Part shown: one piece after another, positions 10,601 to 17,854 of the stretch | Layout of the letters: every line of letters begins with the position of its first letter | Numbering within the stretch: the stretch's first letter is position 1 | Source of the DNA: an uncultured Muribaculum sp. | Lineage (GTDB): Bacteria; Bacteroidota; Bacteroidia; Bacteroidales; Muribaculaceae | Length of the DNA stretch: 43,943 nt | Reading direction: 5' to 3' | Assembly: GCA_910589555.1 (NCBI GenBank) | Contig: CAJUTE010000019.1 | Span: forward strand, 1 to 43,943 | Notes under the pieces: generated by a model | The model's database searches: none | What the model was told of the DNA's origin: nothing | What the model saw: the letters and a program-made list of their open reading frames with translations, nothing else | Program-made: the position numbers and the translations under genes

Positions 10601-12148
10601 AAACCCTTCCCGGTGAAATCACGTGTGAAGGACAATAATTCGGTCGAGATTCTCACCCAAGCCGACAAGAATATCAAATTCTCGATTGTCGAGCAGCTTA
10701 AGGGGGAGAATGATGTGTGGGATGAGATTGCACAGCACGCCACCCGATTCGGAATGATGGTGCGTAACGCTAATGTGAGGGTGCGCACGTCGCGTTCGTT
10801 GTCTTTGCCGTTGTTTGAGCCTAATATCGGCGATGTCTTCGGACAGAACAACAGTCATGGACCGTTGGCGCCGGGACTGGATTTCGCGTTCGGTTTCACC
10901 GGCGAGGGTTATGTGTCGAAAGCTAAGGAACGCGGATGGCTTCTGGTGGACGACGGACAGACATCACCCGCGATTTTCTCTCGCACCAATGAATTTAACT
11001 TTGAACTTGACCTTGAACCGATAAGGGGGCTTAAGATCAAACTTACCACCAACCGCACTGATAACCGCACCAATCAGATGCAGTTCATGTATGACGATAT
11101 GCCCATCACCCGCACCGGCAGCTATACCAAGACCCACGTTGCGATAGCCACGGCATTGCGTACCGCCAAGGCTGAAAACGGCTATCAGAGCGATGCTTTC
11201 GACCAGTTCCTGAAAAACATCCCCATCGTTGCCGAGCGCATTGAACGCAAGTATCATGGCACACGCTATCCCATGGGTGGATTTATGAAGGATAATCCTA
11301 ATGCCGGGCGTGAGTTTGACCCGGCGATAGGCGGAGTGAACCGTGCCGGCAGCGATGTGCTCATTCCCGCTTTCCTTGCGGCTTATACCGGCACTGACGC
11401 GTCAAAGATATATCTTTCGCCCTTCCCGTCGCTATCGTCGGTGTTGCCCAACTGGCGTGTCACCTACGACGGACTGATCCGCATAGGAGGACTCAGCAAG
11501 CATTTCAAGGCTATCACCTTGACCCATGCTTATCAATGTACCTATTCCGTGGGCTCCTACTCGTCCTATCTGAATTGGATGGGTGTCGACGGAAACCTTG
11601 GATTCACTCTTGACGAACTTTCCGGAGAGCCTGTGCCGTCATCACCTTATAATATATCATCGGTAGCGATCACCGAGCGTTTCGCTCCGCTCATCGGTGT
11701 GGCGGTTACATTGAAAAATGACTTGAAATTTAATGCCGAGTATCGCGACAGCCGCACGTTGACCTTGAATTCTGATGCCGGACAGCTCGTGGAGGCGCAG
11801 ACAAAGAATATAACCGTGGGCGTGGGCTACAAGATAGTAGGTTTCAACACGGTGTTGAAGATGAAAGGCTCGGGACGAGGCATAAGCAATGACCTTACGG
11901 TAAATGCCGACTTCTCGGTGCAGCAGAGCCAGGCGCTGATTCGCCGCATTGAGTCCAATTATGCTCAGGCGACTTCGGGCACACGCTCGCTGTCGATCAA
12001 TTTCTCGGCTAACTATGTGATGAGCCGTCGCGTCACCTTAGGAGCCTTCTTTGACCATCAGGTCAACACGCCGCTTATATCATCAAGCGCTTTCCCCACC
12101 ACCAACAGCAGCTACGGCATAACCTTCAATCTAAGCCTCTCACGCTGA
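4694..12148 (+). CDS. sprA: Type IX secretion system outer-membrane translocon SprA/Sov
   Basis: SprA (Sov in Porphyromonas) is the giant beta-barrel pore through which T9SS cargo with conserved C-terminal signals crosses the outer membrane. The 2484-residue length fits the family. There is an N-terminal signal region (WKKIMAFAAGLGFLLGSANG) and a proline-rich stretch (PPPPPPPSP) near residues 38-50. After that come long runs of alternating polar and aromatic strands, for example KTYFDFDQKIQATVNATVGD and MKFSMNYNTDATFDFDSKN. Near the middle are the GSSYVDDFESTQTGIDL and GRDPDNERNRMAVMGNPS segments, and the protein ends in a barrel strand (YGITFNLSLSR). It follows ruvA closely, probably on the same transcript. 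No other T9SS gene (porV, sprE, gldKLMN) is in the window. No frameshift was seen across the 7.4 kb. Confidence 0.95.
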   Translation: MKHRWKKIMAFAAGLGFLLGSANGVLMRANPNQPDPSPLMPPPPPPPSPVVVVPDSSATRFPVSPTFPPNYESLAKGELALDLADPSNVRTEAEYDPSTGCYIIYTKVGDHEVATPFILTAEQYNNMEMRRSMLSYFNRRNSELVEGKKDKEPFDVLDMNFALGPLEKIFGPGGVQLKTQGSVQISTGIKTNKTDNPALSLTSRRKTYFDFDQKIQATVNATVGDRMKFSMNYNTDATFDFDSKNIKLQYEGKEDDIVKNIEAGNVSMTTGSSLIRGGTALFGIKSQLQFGKLTATALVSQQNSESQSINTKGGVQLTKFSIDADKYDENRHYFLAHFFRDNYDQFASKLPFVSSGVNITRIEVWVTNKSGNYNQSRNIVSFMDIGENRVLGNDHWIANQALSNPANSSNNLLSVIKTEYPGARNINTVTQALEPLSAYGIEGGQDYEKVESARLLQPSEYTLNSTLGYISVKSALRADEVLAVAYEYTYHGQIYQVGEFSSDITVSDQALFVKMLKSTTTTPKLPMWDLMMKNVYSLGAYQVQKANFKMNIKYLSDTTGIQINYIPVPGISDQPLLQVMNLDRLDSNEASNPDGFFDFLEGYTIQSSNGKIIFPVVEPFGSHLAAKIGNPAIAEKYVYQELYDSTLVVARQFADKNKFVLTGEYQASAGSQIRLNAMNVPRGSVVVMAGGVRLVENSDYTVDYSMGIVTITNQSIIDSGQSISVTLENQSLFSTQRKTLLGLDLNYRFNNDFNIGATIMHFSEKALTEKVNIGDEVINNTIWGLNFAYNTRFMWLTNLLNKIPTVNATQPSTLSVQGEFAQLVPHKQKSGSNKGSSYVDDFESTQTGIDLRSPYAWTLASTPYEGGNNALFPEAGLSNNVDYGKNRALLAWYYIDRMFTQRNSSLAPGYISSDLKQLSNPYVREVKVTEIFPDRDLGYGETDLVQTLNLSYYPTERGPYNLDAVNIDDQGALLYPEKRWGGIMRKMDNTNFEQANIEYVQFWMMNPFLDPENPNLEGGDLYLNFGEISEDILKDGLKSYENGIPFDGNNQFLTETVWGRVSQQNSLTYAFDNNASSRLVQDVGLDGLINAEEFNFSSYSNYLDQLRSKLSPAAIERMQGDQFSAFNDPAGDNYHFYRGRDYDEERLGILDRYKHYNGVEGNSLSPSDAPEPLYQSARTSPDVEDINQDNTLNEYERYFQYKVSIRPEDLVVGKNYITDKQVSLVRTRDGNDQTVEWYQFKIPLSDYERVVGSINDFSTIRFARMFMTGFKAVTHLRFATLELVRGEWRPYDFNLNSRGDTPAEGELDISVVNIEENAGREPVNYVLPPGVSRITDPGQSQITQLNEQSMSLKVTGLQAGDARGVYRNTSHDLRNYKRMQMWVHAESLIDDVTNLRSGELSLFIRLGSDIKNNYYEYEIPLSLTPHITSANKYPDNSEGRYKVWPLDNRMDFALQNLVSLKKERNRAKNQENSTVSFTTLYTGRDPDNERNRMAVMGNPSLSDVRVMLIGVRNNARAVRDGIVWVNELKVTDFDESGGWAAKGNVNLGMSDIATLNFGAHIETAGFGGVDQPLNARRMDDYSQYNFAVQADLGRFVPEKVKLRAPIYYSITKEKVSPKYNPLDQDVLLKDALDDASSKSERDSIMNYAVERSTVQSFSISGLKFDVQSASPKPWDPANFTFNFSFNKRREMDPTTEYENTNDYRGSLQYSWTPYLKGLKPFAKIKSKNKNARFLKEWELNYLPSNISFLTTMSRYYYEQQTRSEVDQMFKLPVSVSKNFLWDRQLNISWNLTKTLNLSFTSNTSARIEEPIGAVNKKLFPDRYKEWKDTVIKSILHLGTPWAYNQNFVATYRAPFSRIPVIDFLSGSVSYNATYNWDRGTEIEGVKTGNTIRNQGSWNYDGRINFEGLYNKFPYLKKVNQRFSATRRKTVPVKARKFERTFKLSPDTSTVIVHNLKTKKVKVSATTTDGKPFPVKSRVKDNNSVEILTQADKNIKFSIVEQLKGENDVWDEIAQHATRFGMMVRNANVRVRTSRSLSLPLFEPNIGDVFGQNNSHGPLAPGLDFAFGFTGEGYVSKAKERGWLLVDDGQTSPAIFSRTNEFNFELDLEPIRGLKIKLTTNRTDNRTNQMQFMYDDMPITRTGSYTKTHVAIATALRTAKAENGYQSDAFDQFLKNIPIVAERIERKYHGTRYPMGGFMKDNPNAGREFDPAIGGVNRAGSDVLIPAFLAAYTGTDASKIYLSPFPSLSSVLPNWRVTYDGLIRIGGLSKHFKAITLTHAYQCTYSVGSYSSYLNWMGVDGNLGFTLDELSGEPVPSSPYNISSVAITERFAPLIGVAVTLKNDLKFNAEYRDSRTLTLNSDAGQLVEAQTKNITVGVGYKIVGFNTVLKMKGSGRGISNDLTVNADFSVQQSQALIRRIESNYAQATSGTRSLSINFSANYVMSRRVTLGAFFDHQVNTPLISSSAFPTTNSSYGITFNLSLSR

Positions 12149-12199
12149 CCTTCCCCGCTGAACGCCCCACCACGAATCCCTGCTTAATGGCTAAACGTC

Positions 12200-12326
12200 T
12201 GAAAGGCAATGCTTATGTATGCTCGGGTGTAGGGAGCCGCAGGCGACCTGTGCCTGGGTAGCACCCCCGATGATCATCTCTGCGAAGAGATGCCCTAACA
12301 CTCTAAGTTTTCTCTTGGTAGAGTGT
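12200..12326. repeat. Hairpin-rich, possibly dispersed, non-coding element after sprA
   Basis: The first part of the sprA-susC spacer has no credible gene. It carries a stem at 12275-12281/12286-12292 with a GCGA tetraloop, and a second stem at 12298-12305/12319-12326 with a 13-nt loop. A GC-rich stretch with matching GGGTG and CACCC ends lies just before these. Neither hairpin is followed by a T-run, so they are not standard terminators. The composition resembles short dispersed repeats found between Bacteroidales genes. That identity is an inference. Confidence 0.35.
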
Positions 12327-12337
12327 CAATAGTGCGT

Positions 12338-12433
12338 AAATGTACGATTATGGCGTTAAAATGCTTAATAAAAGTTAAAATAGGGGGGGGGTAGTTAATG
12401 ATTATTAAAATATTTTGTCGTACATTTGCACAA
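12338..12433 (+). promoter_or_regulatory. susC promoter region with 10-bp inverted repeat and G9 tract
   Basis: TACATTTG at 12421-12428 is a full TAnnTTTG element, about 85 bp before the susC ATG. No good TTTG is present 19-20 bp upstream, so an activator or alternative sigma factor may be needed. The -7 box lies inside the right arm of a perfect 10-bp inverted repeat, AAATGTACGA at 12338-12347 and TCGTACATTT at 12418-12427. The match resumes after a 2-nt offset as GTGC outside the left arm and GCAC outside the right. Between the arms is a run of nine G (12383-12391). Confidence 0.45.
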
Positions 12434-12511
12434 TGCTTGTTAAATCCACTTGTGAAAACATTGGGATTTTGACATTTTTACTTATTAATTTACACATTTC
12501 AATCAAAAAGT

Positions 12512-15500
12512 ATGAGAAAGTTGTTAGCCTTATGTGTAGCGTTCTTTGCTATACTTTGTGCTCAAGCTCAAAATCAGAGCAGAGTGGTTACCGGTCAGGT
12601 AATATCTGCTGCCGATGGAGAGCCGCTCGTAGGAGCTACGGTAGTGCCTTTTGGAGAAGGTAACGGCACAGCGACCGACGCTGACGGTAAATTCAGCCTT
12701 TCAGTATCAAACAATCTTAGAGAGATCCAGGTATCTTACGTGGGTATGATCACTAAGCGTGCGGAAATCACCCCGGGATTCATGACCATATCTCTTGAAA
12801 GTTCCGACCAACAGCTTGAAGAAGTAATGGTGGTTGCCTACGGTACTGCCAAGAAGTCATCCTTTACCGGAGCAGCTTCCACTATTTCATCTTCAACCAT
12901 CGAAAAACTGCAGGTGTCCAATGTCAGCAAGGCTCTTGAAGGCGCCGCTCCCGGTGTGCAGGTAGCAATGCAGTCAGGACAGCCAGGTACAAGCGCCACT
13001 ATCCGTATACGTGGTATCGGTTCTATCAACTCAAGCTCCGATCCTCTTTACGTGGTCGACGGTATGCCTTACGACGGCAACATTTCGGCTATCAACTCTG
13101 CCGATATTGAATCTATCAGCGTGTTGAAGGATGCTGCTTCAACTGCTCTTTACGGTTCGCGCGCTGCAAACGGTGTGATCGTGATCACCACCAAGAAGGG
13201 CGCCGCTCAGAAGAACCGCGTGACTCTTGAAGCGCGTGTCGGTGTGAACTCCCGTGGTATTCCCGAATATGACATCATGACCAGCCCGGGTCAGTATATG
13301 ACCACATGGTGGGGTATGCTTAAGAACAAGCTTGGAACCCCCGAGCAGGCAACCGCTGAACTCTTCTCAACCCTTGGCTACAATCCTTTCGACTGCGACA
13401 ACGACAAGATTGTGGACGTAAACGGCAACTTGACTGACGCCCGCCTTCTTTGGACTGACAATTGGGCTGACGAAGCGATCAAGAATGGTCTTCGCCAGGA
13501 ATACAACCTCACTGTGCAGGGTGGTAACGACCGTGGTTCTCACTTCCTCTCTTTAGGATACTTGAACGACGAGGGTATCATCAAGAACTCTGACTTCACT
13601 CGTTTCTCTTTGCGCGCAAGCGGCGACTACGACGTGAACCGCTATCTCTCAATCAATGGTAACATCGCATATTCTCGCGGTGAGCAGAATCAGTTGAACA
13701 TCTCTTCTTTGAGCAACTACACCAATACATTCATGTTCACTCAGTATATAGCGCCTATCTACCCGGTATACGGTTACAACCGCCTTGGCGAGCGTCAGTA
13801 CAACGAGGACGGCTCTCCCATATATGACTTCGGTGACGGTACTTTCGGAACACGTGCCTACGCATCCAACCAGAATGTTGTGGCAAGTGACAAGGCTAAC
13901 CAGAACCGCTACATCACCGACAACCTCAGCAGCCGTTTCGGCGTGAACCTCAACATCTGGGATGGATTGAAGTTCAATGTCAACATGGGTTATGACGTGA
14001 CCAACACCATGCGCGACACATTCCAGACTCCTTCATTCGGCGACGCACAGCAGTCTGGCGGTCGTGCCTACAAGTATCGTTATCGCAACGAAACTTACAC
14101 TGTCAACGAGTTGCTTACCTACAACAAGACTTTCAATAAGAAGCACAGCGTGGATGTTCTTGCAGGTCATGAGAACTACAAGATGAAATACAATTATCTG
14201 CGCAATGCCAAGACCAATTTCTATGATCCCACTGTCCCCGAATTTGACAATGCCATCACCATGGAGGACATGAGCTCATTCACCGAAGATTATGCCGTTG
14301 AATCTTGGTTCGGCCGCGTGAACTACGGTTACGATGAAAAATATTATGTGTCAGCTTCAGTGCGTGGCGACGGTTCTTCTCGTTTCGCAGAAGGCAACAA
14401 ATGGGGTACATTCTGGTCGGTCGGCGCTTCATGGCGTTTCTCTAAGGAAGAGTTCATGAAGGGTGTGAACTGGCTTGACAATGCTTCACTCCGCTTGAGC
14501 TACGGTAGCGTGGGTAACGACGACGTGTACTATCCCGGTACCACCAGCAGCAACTACTATCCTGCAAAAACTCAATTCCAGGTGATGAACTCTGACGGCA
14601 GCTTCGCTCTTTCAAGATTCTATCAGGGCAACAAGGACCTCACTTGGGAGACTTCCTATAACTTCAACGTGGGCTTAAGCGCTCTTCTTCTCAACAATCT
14701 TTTGAATGTTGACGTGGAATACTTCCACAAGCGCACTAAAGATATGCTCTACAATGTGCCGCAGCCCCCGTCCTCAGGTGTAAGCTACATTTCTGAAAAT
14801 GCTCTCACCATGATCAACCGCGGTGTTGAATTCACTTTGACAGTAAATCTTCCCATGCCCCGCGACTTCACTTGGAGCTGGACATTCACCGGAACTCACT
14901 ACAAGAACAAAGTCACCGACATTCCTGCCGACAAGCGTGAAGACGGTATCACTCATGACGCATATTACAACATCCGCGAAGGCCGCAGCGTGTGGGACTT
15001 CTACTATTACAAGTATGCAGGTCTTGACGATAACGGACACTCTACCTGGTACAAGGACGTGAAAGATGAGGACGGCAATGTGACCGGACGCGAGACCACT
15101 ACCGACTATTCTACAGCTACCAAGTACTACATCGGCACCGCTCTTCCCGACTTCCAGGGTGGTATCACTACCAATTTCGGTTGGAAAGGCATCGACTTCT
15201 CTATCGCTATGAACTATCAGCTCGGTGGAAAAATTTATGACGCGATGTATGCCAACCTCATGCATGGCGGAAGCAACGCCGGTACTAACTGGCACAAGGA
15301 CATCCTCAAGGCTTGGACTCCTGAAAACACCAACACCGATGTGCCTATCCTCGACGGCGACCAGAATGCCAACACATTCTCTGACCGCTTCCTTATCGGC
15401 GCTGATTTCTTCAACATCCGCAACATCACTCTCGGCTACACTTTCCCCAACGACTGGATGAGAAAGGCTTCAATCGAGAAAGCGCGTGTATATGTTGCTG

Positions 15501-15625
15501 CCGACAATGTGGCTCTGTGGTCAAAGCGCAAAGGTCTTGACCCCCGTCAGTACATCTACGGTCAGTCACAGGCTAACTACTCAGCGATCCGCACAGTGTC
15601 ATTCGGTCTTTCTTTAACTTTCTAA
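12512..15625 (+). CDS. SusC/RagA-family TonB-dependent outer-membrane transporter
   Basis: This 1037-residue SusC-like transporter has a signal peptide (MRKLLALCVAFFAILCAQAQ). A carboxypeptidase-regulatory-like domain follows at about residues 25-100 (VVTGQVISAADGEPLVGATV, then GTATDADGKFSL). The plug follows with the SusC landmark region EVMVVAYGTAKKSSFTGAAS, IRIRGIGSINSSSDPLYVVDGMPY, and SISVLKDAASTALYGSRAANGVIVITTKKG. The long barrel ends in the aromatic strand VSFGLSLTF. Such proteins import glycan or peptide fragments powered by TonB, with a SusD lid. The partner susD starts 13 bp downstream. No glycosidase, sulfatase, peptidase, hybrid sensor or ECF sigma gene is attached, so the substrate cannot be read from context. 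Confidence 0.93.
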   Translation: MRKLLALCVAFFAILCAQAQNQSRVVTGQVISAADGEPLVGATVVPFGEGNGTATDADGKFSLSVSNNLREIQVSYVGMITKRAEITPGFMTISLESSDQQLEEVMVVAYGTAKKSSFTGAASTISSSTIEKLQVSNVSKALEGAAPGVQVAMQSGQPGTSATIRIRGIGSINSSSDPLYVVDGMPYDGNISAINSADIESISVLKDAASTALYGSRAANGVIVITTKKGAAQKNRVTLEARVGVNSRGIPEYDIMTSPGQYMTTWWGMLKNKLGTPEQATAELFSTLGYNPFDCDNDKIVDVNGNLTDARLLWTDNWADEAIKNGLRQEYNLTVQGGNDRGSHFLSLGYLNDEGIIKNSDFTRFSLRASGDYDVNRYLSINGNIAYSRGEQNQLNISSLSNYTNTFMFTQYIAPIYPVYGYNRLGERQYNEDGSPIYDFGDGTFGTRAYASNQNVVASDKANQNRYITDNLSSRFGVNLNIWDGLKFNVNMGYDVTNTMRDTFQTPSFGDAQQSGGRAYKYRYRNETYTVNELLTYNKTFNKKHSVDVLAGHENYKMKYNYLRNAKTNFYDPTVPEFDNAITMEDMSSFTEDYAVESWFGRVNYGYDEKYYVSASVRGDGSSRFAEGNKWGTFWSVGASWRFSKEEFMKGVNWLDNASLRLSYGSVGNDDVYYPGTTSSNYYPAKTQFQVMNSDGSFALSRFYQGNKDLTWETSYNFNVGLSALLLNNLLNVDVEYFHKRTKDMLYNVPQPPSSGVSYISENALTMINRGVEFTLTVNLPMPRDFTWSWTFTGTHYKNKVTDIPADKREDGITHDAYYNIREGRSVWDFYYYKYAGLDDNGHSTWYKDVKDEDGNVTGRETTTDYSTATKYYIGTALPDFQGGITTNFGWKGIDFSIAMNYQLGGKIYDAMYANLMHGGSNAGTNWHKDILKAWTPENTNTDVPILDGDQNANTFSDRFLIGADFFNIRNITLGYTFPNDWMRKASIEKARVYVAADNVALWSKRKGLDPRQYIYGQSQANYSAIRTVSFGLSLTF

Positions 15626-15638
15626 ACAAAAGATTCTC

Positions 15639-17174
15639 ATGAAATCCAATAACATATTATTCAAAGGTATTGTCATGAGCACGGCTCTCTTTGCCGCATC
15701 ATGCTCTGACAGCTATCTAAATACAGAGCCATCTCAGTTCCTGGATGAAGACGCTGTATCCGAAGCTCTCCAGGATCCGACCAAGGTGCAGGCTCTTATC
15801 ACCGGAGCTTACATGAACTTCTATAACGGTGGTGACTACCACACCCGTCATGACGATTTCGGCTATCCCGCAATCGTTATCACCACCGACCTCCTTTGCG
15901 AGGATGTGGCTTATCACCGCGACCAGCATTTCTTCTGCTATGACTATCAGCTTGACAACCGTCTCGGCAACTATGCCCGCACAGTGTCAATGTGGCGTCA
16001 GCTCTACCAGGTGATCGACAATACCAACGATATCATCGAGATGTTGAAGCCCACCGATAGCCGTCCCGCTCCCGAAGGACAGTTGAAGTCAATGCTCGGA
16101 CAGGCTTACGGTCTTCGCGCTTACTGCTATTTCTGGCTTGTCAACCTGTGGCAGCAGCCGTTGAGCGTTGGCGCCAACCAGCTCGGTGTGCCTTTGAAGA
16201 CTGAGGATGTGTATCGTCCCGAACGCGTTCCCGTAGGCGAGATATATGACCAGATCGTTTCCGACCTTGAAAATGGCTATGGCTATCTTAAAGGTGCAGG
16301 CTTGAGCAACAAGGGCAACCTTTCTGAATACTCAGTTGCGGCAATCTATGCCAACGTGCTTATGTTCAAGGGCGATTATGCCAACGCTGCAAAGTATGCC
16401 GAAGAGGCTATAAAGGGTGGATCACTCAACTCAAAAGCCGAGATGCTCAGCGGATTCAATTCGCTTGATATGTCAGAGGTGATTTGGGGATACTCAGTAA
16501 ATGGCGAAACCACCGGTTACTATGCATCATTCTTCTCTCACATGGACTCTTACTTCATCGGCTACGGCGGTCAGGTAGGTTTCCGCAAGCTTGTCGGTTC
16601 ACAGCTCTATGACAAGATTGACGCCAACGACGTGCGCAAGAAATGGTTCGGCTACAATGACGACTACAATCTTCTCGGAATCAGCTACGGATATGAGGAC
16701 GGCTACGGCTTCTCCGACTATATCGCAGGCAAGTTCCGCGACAAATACATGACATCTGACGGTGCCGATGATCCTTTCACTTCCGACATCATCTACTTCC
16801 GTACAGCCGAAATGTATTACCTCGCTGCCGAAGCATATTATCTCAACGACGAACCGACTAAGGCTCAGGATAAGCTCAACGAAATCGTGTCAACTCGTCT
16901 TGACGGATACACTTGCAGCTTGTCAGGACAGGCGCTCTACGATGAGATCTGCTGGCAGAAGCGTATCGATATGTGGGGCGAAGGTTGCCGTTATCTCGAC
17001 GCAAAACGTCGTGACGAAAACATCACCCGCAGCGCAAGCGTCAACTATGCAGCCGACCTCCGTTTCTACAACGCTATCGACTACTCAGCTCGCGATTACC
17101 GCATGATCTACCGCATTCCTACCGTGGAAATGCAGAACAACCCGGAAATCCCCGCTGACGACGACAATAAGTAA
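15639..17174 (+). CDS. SusD/RagB-family nutrient-binding lipoprotein
   Basis: This 511-residue surface lipoprotein forms the lid over its SusC partner. The signal peptide ends in the lipobox AASC (FAASCSDSYLNTEPSQFLDE), and the YLNTEPS start of the mature protein is typical of SusD proteins. Internal family landmarks include LGQAYGLRAYCYFWLVNLWQ (TPR helices) and AEMYYLAAEAYYLNDEPTKAQDKLNEI. The C-terminal stretch contains EICWQKRIDMWGEGCRYLDAKR, and the protein ends with MIYRIPTVEMQNNPEI. It is cotranscribed with susC (13-bp gap) and followed by a terminator. Ligand specificity is not readable. Confidence 0.93.
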   Translation: MKSNNILFKGIVMSTALFAASCSDSYLNTEPSQFLDEDAVSEALQDPTKVQALITGAYMNFYNGGDYHTRHDDFGYPAIVITTDLLCEDVAYHRDQHFFCYDYQLDNRLGNYARTVSMWRQLYQVIDNTNDIIEMLKPTDSRPAPEGQLKSMLGQAYGLRAYCYFWLVNLWQQPLSVGANQLGVPLKTEDVYRPERVPVGEIYDQIVSDLENGYGYLKGAGLSNKGNLSEYSVAAIYANVLMFKGDYANAAKYAEEAIKGGSLNSKAEMLSGFNSLDMSEVIWGYSVNGETTGYYASFFSHMDSYFIGYGGQVGFRKLVGSQLYDKIDANDVRKKWFGYNDDYNLLGISYGYEDGYGFSDYIAGKFRDKYMTSDGADDPFTSDIIYFRTAEMYYLAAEAYYLNDEPTKAQDKLNEIVSTRLDGYTCSLSGQALYDEICWQKRIDMWGEGCRYLDAKRRDENITRSASVNYAADLRFYNAIDYSARDYRMIYRIPTVEMQNNPEIPADDDNK

Positions 17175-17248
17175 TGGCTGCCACGTGTATAGCAGCCACG
17201 GCGGATTAGTTCCGTCATAAACACATACACAACTTTTTTATAGTAGCA

Positions 17249-17287
17249 GAGTCATGCCCGATGTGAATCAGGCATGACTCATCTTTT
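17249..17287 (+). terminator. Intrinsic terminator after susD
   Basis: A 10-bp stem (GAGTCATGCC 17249-17258 with GGCATGACTC 17271-17280) and a 12-nt loop are followed by ATCTTTTTA. It is oriented to end the susCD transcript; the minus strand lacks a T-run here. Confidence 0.8.
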
Positions 17288-17374
17288 TATTGGAACTTGA
17301 TCGAACTGTATTTTTAAGATGGCTTTAGGATCTTGTATAAAATGAATGTGTTATTGTGACAGAAATGATTATAG

Positions 17375-17842
17375 CTATACATTTTTAAGAATAATCTTAT
17401 CAAAAGTATAATTCCAATCCATAATATCAATTGGTTCCATATTATCCGGCAATAAGTAATCATCATTTATAGGATATGCTTCAAGTATATCCTCGTCTGA
17501 AATTGTTAAGTTATTACGAATCCGTTTAAAAAATTTTACTTCAGAATATACAATCTTATTATCAGCCTCAATCATATCAATTGCCAGTCTGATAATCAGG
17601 AGCTGTTCTTTCTTATCTAATTCTGATTTTCGGATGGCATCAAGGTATTCTTTGATAAATTTGAGTCCATCATCATTTAGCTCAGAGATTAAATCATTGA
17701 TAGCAGATTCGGCCTCAATACCATCAAATATTTCATTTTTAGCAATGAGTGATCTAATTAAATCGACTTCTTCAGGAGCTATTTCTCCGTCGCAAGCACT
17801 ACAACATAGAAGTGTCTTTAGATACAGTATTTTCTTATCCAT
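17375..17842 (-). CDS. TerB-like acidic helical protein, last gene of the Hsp70 operon
   Basis: This 155-residue protein is all-helical and acidic. The N-terminal stretch LKTLLCCSACDGEIAPEEVDLIRSLI resembles the metal-binding helix pair of TerB/TerB-like domains, in which an acidic DGEI-x-EE motif follows a hydrophobic helix. A second DMIEADNKIVYSEVKFFKRIR stretch at about residues 88-108 looks like a repeat of the same motif, as TerB has an internal duplication. TerB-like domains are found in tellurite/stress systems and beside kinases and chaperones. It lies 12 bp after the kinase-AAA+ gene and ends the operon. The family call is by motif only. The exact role is unknown. Confidence 0.65.
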   Translation of the reverse strand: MDKKILYLKTLLCCSACDGEIAPEEVDLIRSLIAKNEIFDGIEAESAINDLISELNDDGLKFIKEYLDAIRKSELDKKEQLLIIRLAIDMIEADNKIVYSEVKFFKRIRNNLTISDEDILEAYPINDDYLLPDNMEPIDIMDWNYTFDKIILKNV

Positions 17843-17854
17843 TTATTTATTTCA

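Noticed and set aside
12383..12391. G9 tract as a contingency tract inside a coding sequence
   Set aside because: It is intergenic, about 120 bp before the susC start, so it could only act on transcription.
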